A stretch of 32,037 nucleotides of DNA from an uncultured Oscillospiraceae bacterium (GTDB taxonomy: Bacteria; Bacillota; Clostridia; Oscillospirales; Oscillospiraceae): contig CAJUAS010000020.1 in the NCBI GenBank assembly GCA_910584395.1, positions 1 through 32,037 on the forward strand, written 5' to 3'. This document shows, piece after piece, positions 13,543 to 20,313 of the stretch; the first letter of the stretch is position 1, and every line of letters starts with the position of its first letter. Position numbers and translations under genes: made by a program. Under the pieces are notes generated by a model, which was not told the DNA's origin, made no database searches, and saw only the letters and a list, made by a program, of their open reading frames with translations.

Positions 13543-13747
13543 AATTTTTATTCAAACGGAATACATTAAGCTGGATTCCCTGCTGAAATTTGCGGGAGCG
13601 GTGGAGACCGGAGGAGAGGCTAAGGAAGCCGTCTTAGACGGGGAGGTTTTCTTCAACGGCGAGCCGTGTCTCATGCGGGGAAAAAAGTGCCGCGCCGGAG
13701 ATCAGATCTCCTTTCGGGGCGAGACCTATGAACTGATATGCGGGTAG
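13535..13747 (+). CDS. yaaA: S4-domain RNA-binding protein YaaA (RlbA)
   Basis: A 70-aa protein that consists of little more than one S4 RNA-binding domain: YIKLDSLLKFAGAVETGGEAKEAVLDGEVFFNGEPCLMRGKKCRAGDQISF. It is the syntenic equivalent of B. subtilis yaaA between dnaN and recF, a conserved position. Its role is thought to lie in ribosome assembly or RNA binding but is not well defined. AAGGGGAG at 13516-13523 is 11 bases before the ATG at 13535 but only 2 bases before an upstream ATG at 13526, so I prefer 13535. Its last ten bases overlap recF. The start codon lies inside a parS-like palindrome. Confidence 0.88.
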   Translation: MKQIFIQTEYIKLDSLLKFAGAVETGGEAKEAVLDGEVFFNGEPCLMRGKKCRAGDQISFRGETYELICG

Positions 13748-14835
13748 ACGCCATCACCTTGGACTTCTGGCGCAATTACCCCCACGAGGCCCTTTCCTTT
13801 TCGCCGGGGGTCAACGTGTTTTACGGGGACAACGCGCAGGGAAAGACCAACCTTTTAGAGGCCATTGCCTACCTCTCCTGCGCCAAAAGCCACCGGGCGC
13901 GGTATGACCGGGAGCTGATCTACCACGGGGTGGATCACGCCTTTGTTCAGGCAGAGGTGTGGGACGGCCGGCGGGCCGTCACCATCGAAGCCCGCCTTCA
14001 TCGACAGGGCCGCCGCCAGCTTTTGGCCAACGCTGTGGGGTTGAAAACCGCCGCGGAGTTGTCTGAAAGTCTCAAAACGGTACTTTTTTGTCCCGAAGAT
14101 CTGTTTTTGGTCAAGGCGGGGGCAGCCGAACGCCGCCGGTTTTTTGACGCGTGCATCTCCCAGCTTCGCCCCCGCTACGCGGTGGCTCTGGCGGAATATA
14201 AGAAGCTATATGAACACAAGACCCGCATTTTGCGGGACTGGTCGGACAAGCCCGACCTGCTGGACGCGCTGGACGACTTCTCCCTCCGCATGGCCCAAAT
14301 GGGGGCGGTGATCATCCACTACCGCGCCCACTTTGTCAAGCAGCTCCAACACCACGCCCCCGCCATCCACGCCGAATGTTCCGGGGGACATGAGACGCTG
14401 GAGCTGGACTATAAGACTGTCTCTACCGTCGCCGACCCTCTGGCGGGGCGCAAGGCCATTTTTGACGCTCTGCTCCTCCACCAGCAGACTCACCGTCAGG
14501 CAGAGCTGGACGCCCGCCAGTGCCTCACCGGCCCCCATAAGGACGACCTTCTCCTCACCATCGACGGCCAGACCGCCAAGGAATACGCCTCTCAGGGCCA
14601 GACGAGAACGGCGGCGCTGGCCTTAAAATTGGGCGCGCGGGAGCTGTGCTATGCGGACACCGGCTATTGGCCCGTGCTCCTTCTGGACGACGTTCTCTCC
14701 GAGTTGGACGCCCGGCGCAGGGAGTTTGTGTTGGAGCGTATCCAAGGGGGGCAGGTATTTATCACCTGCTGCGAGGAGGGGGAATTTCCCACGGCGAAGA
14801 AGTTCCGCGTGGCGGACGGAAGGGTTGTAAAGTAA
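13738..14835 (+). CDS. recF: DNA replication and repair protein RecF
   Basis: SMC-like ATPase that loads RecA at single-strand gaps with RecO and RecR. It is 365 aa, the usual size. Walker A is GDNAQGKTN (30-38), followed by LLEAIAYLSCAKSHR. The ABC signature region is near TAALALKLGARELCY, Walker B is VLLLDDVLSELDARRREFVLERI, and the D/H-loop region QVFITCCEEGEF follows. It overlaps yaaA by 10 bases and shares its stop with the remB start (TAATG), consistent with the dnaN-yaaA-recF-remB-gyrB operon order known from Bacillus. Confidence 0.96.
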   Translation: MRVDAITLDFWRNYPHEALSFSPGVNVFYGDNAQGKTNLLEAIAYLSCAKSHRARYDRELIYHGVDHAFVQAEVWDGRRAVTIEARLHRQGRRQLLANAVGLKTAAELSESLKTVLFCPEDLFLVKAGAAERRRFFDACISQLRPRYAVALAEYKKLYEHKTRILRDWSDKPDLLDALDDFSLRMAQMGAVIIHYRAHFVKQLQHHAPAIHAECSGGHETLELDYKTVSTVADPLAGRKAIFDALLLHQQTHRQAELDARQCLTGPHKDDLLLTIDGQTAKEYASQGQTRTAALALKLGARELCYADTGYWPVLLLDDVLSELDARRREFVLERIQGGQVFITCCEEGEFPTAKKFRVADGRVVK

Positions 14836-15083
14836 TGTACCTTCACATTGGGGATGCAGTGGTCGTACCCTACGGGGACATTTTGGGGATCTTTGATCTG
14901 GACAACGCCACCTACGCCAAGGACACCCGCGATTTTCTGGCCCGTGCGGAGGAGGCCGGACAGCTCGCGACCTTGGGCCAACGGCTGCCGGTGTCTCTGG
15001 TGGTGACCGATGGGGGGACGTACCTTTCCCCCATTTCCTCCGCGACGCTGAACAAGCGGCTGAGCGAAAACCGCTGGGAATAA
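14835..15083 (+). CDS. remB: RemB/YaaB-type extracellular-matrix regulator family protein (DUF370)
   Basis: An 82-aa protein, MYLHIGDAVVVPYGDILGIFDLDNATYAKDTRDFL..., of the DUF370/RemA-RemB family, at the position of B. subtilis yaaB (remB) between recF and gyrB. RemA is a DNA-binding activator of biofilm genes; RemB is its less understood paralogue. The N-terminal HIGxxxxVPxxDIxGIFD pattern is the family hallmark. The start overlaps the recF stop (TAATG). The middle (RAEEAGQLATLGQRLPVSLVVTDGGTYLSPISSATLNKRL) matches the YaaB end, including the conserved S-P-I-S-x-x-T-L-x-K-R. The role in this organism is inferred from the family. Confidence 0.85.
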   Translation: MYLHIGDAVVVPYGDILGIFDLDNATYAKDTRDFLARAEEAGQLATLGQRLPVSLVVTDGGTYLSPISSATLNKRLSENRWE

Positions 15084-15085
15084 AT

Positions 15086-15114
15086 TTGCAACCCCCACGA
15101 ATTTGTGTTATAAT
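15086..15114 (+). promoter_or_regulatory. gyrB promoter, extended -10
   Basis: TTGCAA at 15086-15091, a 17-base spacer, then a perfect TATAAT at 15109-15114 with TGT in front (TGTTATAAT). It starts three bases after the remB stop, so gyrB can be transcribed independently of the recF operon. Confidence 0.85.
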
Positions 15115-15144
15115 AGGTTAGATAATGACTTCGGAGGTATTCCT

Positions 15145-17103
15145 ATGGAAAAGGACGAAGAATTGATCTTGGACGCACAGGAATCCACCCATGTGGAGCA
15201 TGAATACGGCGCGTCGGAGATCCAAGTGCTGGAGGGACTGGAGGCCGTCCGCAAGCGGCCGGGTATGTATATCGGTTCTACCAGTACATCGGGTCTCCAC
15301 CACTTGGTCTACGAGATCGTGGACAACGCCATCGACGAGGCGCTGGCGGGCTACTGCGACCATATCACCGTCACCATCCTCCCCGGCGATGTCATCAAGG
15401 TCACCGACAACGGCCGCGGCATCCCCGTGGACATCCAGCAGCAGACGGGCAAGCCCGCCTTGGAGGTGGTCTACACCATCCTCCACGCCGGCGGCAAGTT
15501 CGGCGGCGGCGGTTATAAGGTCTCCGGCGGCCTTCACGGCGTGGGCGCGTCGGTGGTCAACGCCCTCTCTGAGTGGCTGGAGGTGCGCGTCCATAAAAAC
15601 GGGAACATCTACGAGATGAAGTTTGCCCGGGGCGTCGTGACCCAGCCCATGACCATCGTGGGAGAGACCGACCACACGGGGACAGAGGTTGTTTTCAAGC
15701 CCGACCCGGAGATGTTTGAGGACACCGTGTACGATTACGAGACCCTCCACACCCGGATGCGGGAGGAGGCGTTTTTGAACGCCGGACTGTCCATCACCAC
15801 CACCGACGCCCGCACGGAGGACGGCCCCAGCGACACCATGTGCTACGCCGGCGGCATTAAGGAGTTCGTCACATGGCTCAACCGCTCCAAGACCGCCTTG
15901 GACGAAAACGTCATCTATATGTCGGGAATGAAGGACGACTCCATGGCGGAGATCGCCATTCAGTATAACGACAGCTACAATGAAACCATCCTCTCCTTCG
16001 CCAACAATGTCCACACCCCCGAGGGCGGTATGCACGAGACCGGCCTCAAGGCCGCCCTCACCCGCGTCCTGAACCAGTACGGGCAGAAGATGAAGCTCTT
16101 GAAGGAGGACGAAAAGGTCTCCGGCGAGGACTGCCGGGAGGGCCTTTGCTGCGTTATCTCGGTGAAGCTCACCGACGCCCAGTTTGAGGGCCAGACCAAG
16201 GCCAAGTTAGGCAACAGCGAGATCCGCACGCTGGTGGACAATCTGGTGTCTGAAAAGTTGGAGCAGTTTTTGGAGGAGCACCCCGCCGTGGGCCGCACCA
16301 TTCTGGATAAGGCCCTCACCGCCAACCGCGCCAGAGAAGCCGCTCGTCGTGCCCGGGAAAACGTCCGCCGCAAGACCGCGCTGGACGGCGCGACCCTCCC
16401 CGGCAAGCTGGCCGACTGCAACGAGCGTGACCCGGCCCTCACCGAGATCTACATCGTGGAGGGCGACTCCGCCGGCGGCTCGGCCAAGGGCGGGCGGGAC
16501 GCCCGTTTTCAGGCCATCCTCCCCCTCTGGGGCAAGATGCTCAACGTGGAAAAGGCCCGGGCCGACAAGGTGTACGGCAACGACAAGCTGAACCCCGTCA
16601 TCACCGCGCTGGGGGCGGGCATCGGCGAGGACTTCGACATTGAAAAACTCCGCTATCACAAAATCATTATTATGGCGGATGCCGACGTGGACGGCGCCCA
16701 TATCCGCACCCTGCTTTTGACCTTCTTCTTCCGCTTTATGCGCCCCTTGATCGAGGGCGGCTACGTCTATTCCGCCGTGCCCCCCCTCTATAAGCTGACC
16801 CGGGGCAAGACCACAAGGGTGGCCTTCTCCGACGAGGAGCGGGACGCGGTCTCCGCCGAGCTGCGGGGGGACAACCCCAACGCCAAGGTGGACATTAACC
16901 GCTTCAAGGGTCTGGGCGAGATGGATCCCCACGAGCTTTGGGAGACCACCATGGATCCGGAAAAGCGCATCCTCAAGCAGTTCACGCTGGGCGACGCCAT
17001 CGCCGCCGACGAGACCTTCACCATCCTCATGGGCGAGAAGGTCGAGCCCCGCAAGGAGTTCATCGAGCAAAACGCCAAGTACGCCGTCAACGTGGATATC
17101 TGA
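15145..17103 (+). CDS. gyrB: DNA gyrase subunit B
   Basis: ATPase subunit of gyrase, which introduces negative supercoils with GyrA. It is 652 aa, the Firmicute length. The GHKL ATPase domain has EIVDNAIDEALAG and DNGRGIPV; the ATP lid is GGKFGGGGYKVSGGLHGVGASVVNALS (about 116-142). A transducer domain follows, then the TOPRIM domain with EGDSAGG (439-445) and DADVDG (512-517), ending RKEFIEQNAKYAVNVDI. The ATG at 15145 has GGAGG at 15133-15137; a 14-codon upstream extension overlaps the promoter and is rejected. The segment ILPLWGKMLNVEKAR has Trp where many gyrases have Arg or Lys. It is separated from gyrA by about 11.5 kb, unlike the adjacent gyrB-gyrA of Bacillus. Confidence 0.97.
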   Translation: MEKDEELILDAQESTHVEHEYGASEIQVLEGLEAVRKRPGMYIGSTSTSGLHHLVYEIVDNAIDEALAGYCDHITVTILPGDVIKVTDNGRGIPVDIQQQTGKPALEVVYTILHAGGKFGGGGYKVSGGLHGVGASVVNALSEWLEVRVHKNGNIYEMKFARGVVTQPMTIVGETDHTGTEVVFKPDPEMFEDTVYDYETLHTRMREEAFLNAGLSITTTDARTEDGPSDTMCYAGGIKEFVTWLNRSKTALDENVIYMSGMKDDSMAEIAIQYNDSYNETILSFANNVHTPEGGMHETGLKAALTRVLNQYGQKMKLLKEDEKVSGEDCREGLCCVISVKLTDAQFEGQTKAKLGNSEIRTLVDNLVSEKLEQFLEEHPAVGRTILDKALTANRAREAARRARENVRRKTALDGATLPGKLADCNERDPALTEIYIVEGDSAGGSAKGGRDARFQAILPLWGKMLNVEKARADKVYGNDKLNPVITALGAGIGEDFDIEKLRYHKIIIMADADVDGAHIRTLLLTFFFRFMRPLIEGGYVYSAVPPLYKLTRGKTTRVAFSDEERDAVSAELRGDNPNAKVDINRFKGLGEMDPHELWETTMDPEKRILKQFTLGDAIAADETFTILMGEKVEPRKEFIEQNAKYAVNVDI

Positions 17104-17117
17104 GAAGCGCGAGGATA

Positions 17118-17157
17118 GACACGCAGGCTCGGAGGGAAGCCGAGCCGTCAGCGTGTC
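17118..17157 (+). other. Nested inverted repeat downstream of gyrB (possible terminator or structured RNA)
   Basis: Outer arms GACACGC (17118-17124) and GCGTGTC (17151-17157) enclose inner arms GGCTCGG (17126-17132) and CCGAGCC (17140-17146) with a 7-base loop. Together this gives about 14 paired bases of a GC-rich hairpin. No T-run follows, so it is at best a non-canonical terminator of gyrB or an mRNA 3'-end stabiliser. Confidence 0.6.
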
Positions 17158-17178
17158 CAATCCGAGCGTGACAACCCC

Positions 17179-17207
17179 TTGACAAGCCCACGGCTTTCCT
17201 GTATAAT
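17179..17207 (+). promoter_or_regulatory. Consensus sigma-A promoter of rpmH
   Basis: TTGACA at 17179-17184, exactly 17 bases, then TATAAT at 17202-17207. It is a perfect housekeeping promoter and the best match in the window. It probably drives rpmH-rnpA-yidD-yidC-jag, with a leader of about 95 bases. Confidence 0.93.
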
Positions 17208-17252
17208 ACCCGTGCGTTTTGCGCCAAAAAGTTCATTTCGCAACCCGCGGCA

Positions 17253-17287
17253 CCACAAGCCGTTGTGGATAGGTAGCATACGCTACC
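17253..17287 (+). promoter_or_regulatory. Two small hairpins and a DnaA-box-like site in the rpmH leader
   Basis: CCACAA-GCCG-TTGTGG (17253-17268) and GGTAGC-ATAC-GCTACC (17272-17287) are perfect 6-bp inverted repeats with 4-base loops. They lie side by side between the promoter and the rpmH ribosome site. TGTGGATAG (17264-17272) is a minus-strand DnaA-box match (CTATCCACA, 8 of 9). Either RNA-level control of L34 synthesis or DnaA binding is possible. Confidence 0.5.
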
Positions 17288-17308
17288 ACAATTAGGAGGT
17301 GTATACCC

Positions 17309-17443
17309 ATGGTTCGTACCTATCAGCCCAAAAAAAGACAGCGTTCTAAGGTGCATGGCTTTCGGAAGCGGATGGCTACCGCCAACGGCCGCAAGGTCTT
17401 GGCCCGCCGCCGTGCCCGTGGCCGCGCGCGGCTGACCCACTAA
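17309..17443 (+). CDS. rpmH: 50S ribosomal protein L34
   Basis: A 44-aa, extremely basic ribosomal protein of the large subunit: MVRTYQPKKRQRSKVHGFRKR, then ATANGRKVLARRRARGRARLTH. It has the family pattern RTYQPxxxxRxxxHGFRxRMxTxxGRxVLxxRRxxGRxxL. AGGAGGTG at 17294-17301 precedes the ATG. It heads the rpmH-rnpA-yidD-yidC-jag string, whose order is conserved across bacteria. In B. subtilis this string is divergent from dnaA; here it follows gyrB on the same strand. The residue after the start is Val, where many L34 proteins begin MK or MSK. Confidence 0.97.
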   Translation: MVRTYQPKKRQRSKVHGFRKRMATANGRKVLARRRARGRARLTH

Positions 17444-17470
17444 TGACCGGTCGGGAGTGACCAAACAAAA

Positions 17471-17499
17471 GGGGCGGGAGGACTTTTCCTTCTCGCCCC
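17471..17499 (+). other. Imperfect hairpin between rpmH and rnpA
   Basis: GGGGCGGGAGGA (17471-17482) pairs imperfectly with TCCTTCTCGCCCC (17487-17499) around CTTT. It lies in the 82-base gap between the rpmH stop and the rnpA start, with no T-run. It could be an mRNA-stabilising or partially terminating structure that keeps L34 expression above RnpA, as is common for this gene pair; that role is inference. Confidence 0.5.
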
Positions 17500-17525
17500 T
17501 AACGTGGCATAGGGGGGAAAGGGCC

Positions 17526-17861
17526 GTGAAGCAGACTGTCGCCATCAAGCAGCCCCACCTCTTCCGCCGGGCTTACGCCAAGGGGAAAAGCGCCGTCACC
17601 CCGACGGTGGTGCTCTACGCCCGGAAAAACGGCCAGAGCTTTAACCGCCTTGGCCTTACCGTGGGCACAAAGGTGGGCAAGGCCACCGTCCGCAACCGGG
17701 TGCGCCGCCGGCTCAAGGAGAGCTACCGCCTCCGGGAGGAGACGGTGAAGCAGGGCTATGACCTTGTCATCGTGGCCCGCACCGCTGCGGCGGACGCGCG
17801 CTTTGCGCTGCTGGACCGGCATTTAGGGTCGCTGCTGAAGCGGCTGGAGCTGTTGGCATGA
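17526..17861 (+). CDS. rnpA: Ribonuclease P protein component
   Basis: Protein cofactor of the RNase P ribozyme that matures the 5' ends of tRNAs. It is 111 aa from the chosen GTG at 17526, which is preceded by GGGGGAAAGGG. The frame extends upstream to 17457 through the hairpin region, which I reject. Conserved elements are the N-terminal LFRRAYAKGKSAVTP, VGTKVGKATVRNRVRRRLKESYR (the RNR signature helix) and the C-terminal YDLVIVARTAAADARFALLDRHL with the usual aromatic/hydrophobic pattern. The stop overlaps the yidD start (ATGA). Confidence 0.95.
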   Translation: MKQTVAIKQPHLFRRAYAKGKSAVTPTVVLYARKNGQSFNRLGLTVGTKVGKATVRNRVRRRLKESYRLREETVKQGYDLVIVARTAAADARFALLDRHLGSLLKRLELLA

Positions 17862-18103
17862 AGAGGCTTCTTTTGTGGCTCATCCGGGGATACCGCAAGT
17901 ACATATCCCCGCAAAAACCGCCCTGCTGCCGCTTTATCCCCACCTGTTCGGCGTACGCCTACGAGGCCATTGAGACCCACGGGGCGGTCAAGGGCGGCTG
18001 GCTGGCGGTGATGCGCATTTGCAAGTGCCACCCTTTCCACAAGCAAGACTCGATCGTGTACGACCCTGTCCCGCCCAAGGGCGGCGCAGGCCACTCACAT
18101 TAG
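17858..18103 (+). CDS. yidD: Membrane protein insertion efficiency factor YidD
   Basis: A small (81 aa) membrane-associated protein that helps YidC-dependent insertion. An N-terminal amphipathic/hydrophobic helix (RLLLWLIRGYRKYISP) is followed by the cysteine-rich signature PCCRFIPTCSAYAYEAI, then GAVKGGWLAVMRICKCHPFHKQ and a C-terminal YDPVPPK. It overlaps rnpA by four bases and is 10 bases from yidC, the standard order. The length is at the short end of the usual 70-110. Confidence 0.95.
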   Translation: MKRLLLWLIRGYRKYISPQKPPCCRFIPTCSAYAYEAIETHGAVKGGWLAVMRICKCHPFHKQDSIVYDPVPPKGGAGHSH

Positions 18104-18113
18104 GAGGCCGCCA

Positions 18114-19430
18114 ATGAAATATCTTTTGATGCCGTTTGCATGGCTGTTGATGTTTTTCTATAACCTCTTCAACAACTATGGCTTGGCTATTATCCTCTTT
18201 GCTCTGGTGGTAAAGGTGGTGCTGTTCCCCTTCGCCCTCAAGGGCAAGCGCAGCATGGTGAAAATGTCCGCTCTGACGGGCAAGCAGCAGCGGCTGCAAA
18301 AGCAGTACGCCAACAACAAGGAAAAGTACAACGCGGAGCTGACCGCCCTCTATGAGCGGGAGCAGGTCAATCCCATGAGCGGCTGCCTGTGGTCTTTTGT
18401 ACCCCTGCTGGTGCTCATTCCCCTGTACGCCATCCTCCGTCAGCCCCTTCTCTACATGATGGACGCCACCACCGAGCAGATCAACACCCTGCTCACCACC
18501 CTGAACTGGTCGGGGGCGGCCGCCGCCAACGGTTGGACGGCGGACTTTGCCAAAGCCCCCTATGGGCAGCTCCAGCTGGCGTCCCTCATCTCCCCGGCCA
18601 ACCTCGAGGCGGTCAAGGCCGTACTCCCCAAGGCCTTCGCGATCAACTTTGACTTTTTCGGCCTCAGTCTGGCCCAGCAGCCCCAGTGGGAGATCTGGAA
18701 GCTGCCTCTCACGTGGAACAACATCGGGCTGTTCCTCATGCCCATCGTGTCTGCGGCCATCAGCCTGCTGTTCTCTATCGTGATGACCAAGACCAACAAT
18801 ATCAACAACCCCGACGCGCCCCGGCAGGGCACGTTTATGACCTATGTGTTCAGTCCGCTGATGGCCCTGTGGATCGGCTACGCCATGCCTGCGGGCTTGT
18901 GCGTGTACTGGATCGCCAACAGCCTGTTTTCCATGATCCAAGAGGTCATTGCCGCCCAAATGCTGAAAAAGGACTACGCCGCCGCCGCCGAAGCCCGCCG
19001 CAAGCAGGAGCTTTTGGACAAGGAGGAGGAGAAGCGGAAGAAGGAGCTTCTTCGTCAGGAGCGGGCCAAGCGGGCCGAGGAGAAGAAAAAGGGCGGCAAG
19101 AAGAAAAAGGAAGCCAAGGAGACCGAGCCGGGGGTGGATCTCACCGCGTCCCGCGTGGGTCTGCGGGCCTATGCCCGCGGCCGCGCCTACGACCCCGACC
19201 GCTTCGGCGGCGTGACCCCCTACAAAGACCCCGACCAGACCGTAGACGAGGACGCCATTGAAAAGGCCAGAGAGACCAAGGCCGAAAAGGCGGAGGAGGC
19301 CGCGCTGGAAGCGGAGATCACCGCCAAGGTGGCCGCCGAGGTGGAAGCGGAATACGAGGCGGGAACGCTGGAAGAGACATCGGAGGAAACGCCTGAGGGA
19401 TCCGAGGGCGAAGCCCCTAAGGAGGAGTAA
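18114..19430 (+). CDS. yidC: Membrane protein insertase YidC (OxaA/SpoIIIJ type)
   Basis: Inserts membrane proteins alone or with Sec. It is 438 aa. The first transmembrane segment is about 21-41 (YGLAIILFALVVKVVLFPFAL), followed by the cytoplasmic hairpin KGKRSMVKMSALTGKQQRLQKQYANNKEKYNAEL with the positive residue of the hydrophilic groove and QVNPMSGCLWSFVPLLVLIPLYAIL. More hydrophobic segments follow near 200-290 (GLFLMPIVSAAISLLFSIVM; VFSPLMALWIGYAMPAGLCVYWIANSLFSMIQE). Unlike SpoIIIJ I see no lipobox at the N-terminus. A loop of about 55 residues (TEQINTLLTTLNWSG...) sits between TM2 and TM3. The tail of about 125 residues is K/R/E rich then acidic, and probably binds ribosomes. GGAGG at 18103-18107 sets the start. 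Confidence 0.94.
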   Translation: MKYLLMPFAWLLMFFYNLFNNYGLAIILFALVVKVVLFPFALKGKRSMVKMSALTGKQQRLQKQYANNKEKYNAELTALYEREQVNPMSGCLWSFVPLLVLIPLYAILRQPLLYMMDATTEQINTLLTTLNWSGAAAANGWTADFAKAPYGQLQLASLISPANLEAVKAVLPKAFAINFDFFGLSLAQQPQWEIWKLPLTWNNIGLFLMPIVSAAISLLFSIVMTKTNNINNPDAPRQGTFMTYVFSPLMALWIGYAMPAGLCVYWIANSLFSMIQEVIAAQMLKKDYAAAAEARRKQELLDKEEEKRKKELLRQERAKRAEEKKKGGKKKKEAKETEPGVDLTASRVGLRAYARGRAYDPDRFGGVTPYKDPDQTVDEDAIEKARETKAEKAEEAALEAEITAKVAAEVEAEYEAGTLEETSEETPEGSEGEAPKEE

Positions 19431-19433
19431 GCT

Positions 19434-20240
19434 ATGACAAAATTCGCTGAATTTACCGGCAAGACCGAAGCCGCCGCCATTGAGGCGGGTCTGGAGGCTC
19501 TGGGGCTGGATCGGGACGAGGTGTCCGTAGAGGTGCTGGAGCGGGCCAAGGCCGGCTTCTTGGGCATCGGCGCGACCCCCGCCAAGGTGCGCCTGTCCTA
19601 CGAAGGCCCGGACGACGAGCCGGCGGCAGCAGAAGAACCCGCCCCCGCACCCAAGGCGGAGAAAAAGACCGTCTACACCCCGCCCAAGGCGGAGGAGACC
19701 CCCAAGGCGGAGAAAGAGCCCAAGCCCGTTTTAGAACCTGAGCCTACCCACCCCGTGGACGACGAGGCCAGCCGGGCCATCACCGCCTTTTTGGAGGGGC
19801 TTTTGAAGCACATGGACATTGAGTGCGCCGTCTCGGTGGAGCTGTCCGAGCGGGGCGCGTATGAGGTGAAGTTAGAGGGCGAGGCGCTGGGCCGCGTCAT
19901 CGGCCGCCGGGGGGACACGCTGGACGCCATCCAGCAGCTCACCGGCTACGCCGTCAACCGCGGCCGGCGGGAGCGTGTCCGCGTCCATCTGGACGCCGAG
20001 GGGTATCGCGCCCGCAGAGAAGAGGCGTTGGCGGCGATGGCGAGACGCACGGCCGAACGCGCCATTCGGATGCGCCGCTCCATTACCCTTGAGCCGATGA
20101 ACGCCTATGAGCGCCATGTGGTACATACCGCCCTTCAGGATTATCCCCACATCACCACCCACTCTGTGGGCGCAGAGCCCAACCGCCGCACCGTCATCTC
20201 TTATGACGAGGCCGAGGGCACGTGGGCAGAGGAAGAATAA
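19434..20240 (+). CDS. jag: RNA-binding protein Jag (KhpB)
   Basis: A 268-aa protein with the three Jag domains: Jag-N (1-55, KFAEFTGKTEAAAIEAGLEALGLDRDEVSVEVLERAKAGFLGIG), a KH domain (about 135-190, VIGRRGDTLDAIQQLTGYAVNR) and an R3H domain (about 195-268, RTAERAIRMRRSITLEPMNAYERHVVHTAL). Between them is a low-complexity linker with three near-copies of PKAEKK/PKAEET/PKAEKE (about 72-105). In pneumococcus and other Firmicutes KhpB works with KhpA in post-transcriptional control of cell elongation; I extend that by family. It starts 4 bases after the yidC stop, with a ribosome site inside yidC. It ends the rpmH string at a strong terminator. Confidence 0.95.
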   Translation: MTKFAEFTGKTEAAAIEAGLEALGLDRDEVSVEVLERAKAGFLGIGATPAKVRLSYEGPDDEPAAAEEPAPAPKAEKKTVYTPPKAEETPKAEKEPKPVLEPEPTHPVDDEASRAITAFLEGLLKHMDIECAVSVELSERGAYEVKLEGEALGRVIGRRGDTLDAIQQLTGYAVNRGRRERVRVHLDAEGYRARREEALAAMARRTAERAIRMRRSITLEPMNAYERHVVHTALQDYPHITTHSVGAEPNRRTVISYDEAEGTWAEEE

Positions 20241-20259
20241 ATTGTGTGCGCGCTTCACT

Positions 20260-20296
20260 GCCGGGGCGGGGTTTGACCACCCCGCCCCGGCTTTTT
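20260..20296 (+). terminator. Intrinsic terminator of the rpmH-jag operon
   Basis: A perfect 13-bp GC-rich stem: GCCGGGGCGGGGT at 20260-20272 pairs with ACCCCGCCCCGGC at 20279-20291, loop TTGACC, followed by TTTTT. The next gene starts only 18 bases later, so its ribosome site (AAAGGAGG) abuts the terminator. Confidence 0.94.
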
Positions 20297-20313
20297 GGAA
20301 AGGAGGCCGCGGC

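Noticed and set aside
17457..17525. Longer rnpA start at a GTG at 17457
   Set aside because: It would run through the rpmH-rnpA hairpin, and the RnpA family begins around the GTG at 17526, which has its own ribosome site.
18705..18720. Second parS-like sequence with a CACGTGGAACA core inside yidC
   Set aside because: Only 12 of 16 positions fit, and the bases encode a constrained LTWNN stretch of the insertase, so chance is the better explanation.
19640..19735. Repeats encoding PKAEKK/PKAEET/PKAEKE in jag, seen as a possible DNA repeat element
   Set aside because: They are imperfect, in frame and lie in the low-complexity linker between Jag-N and KH domains, so protein-level repetition explains them.
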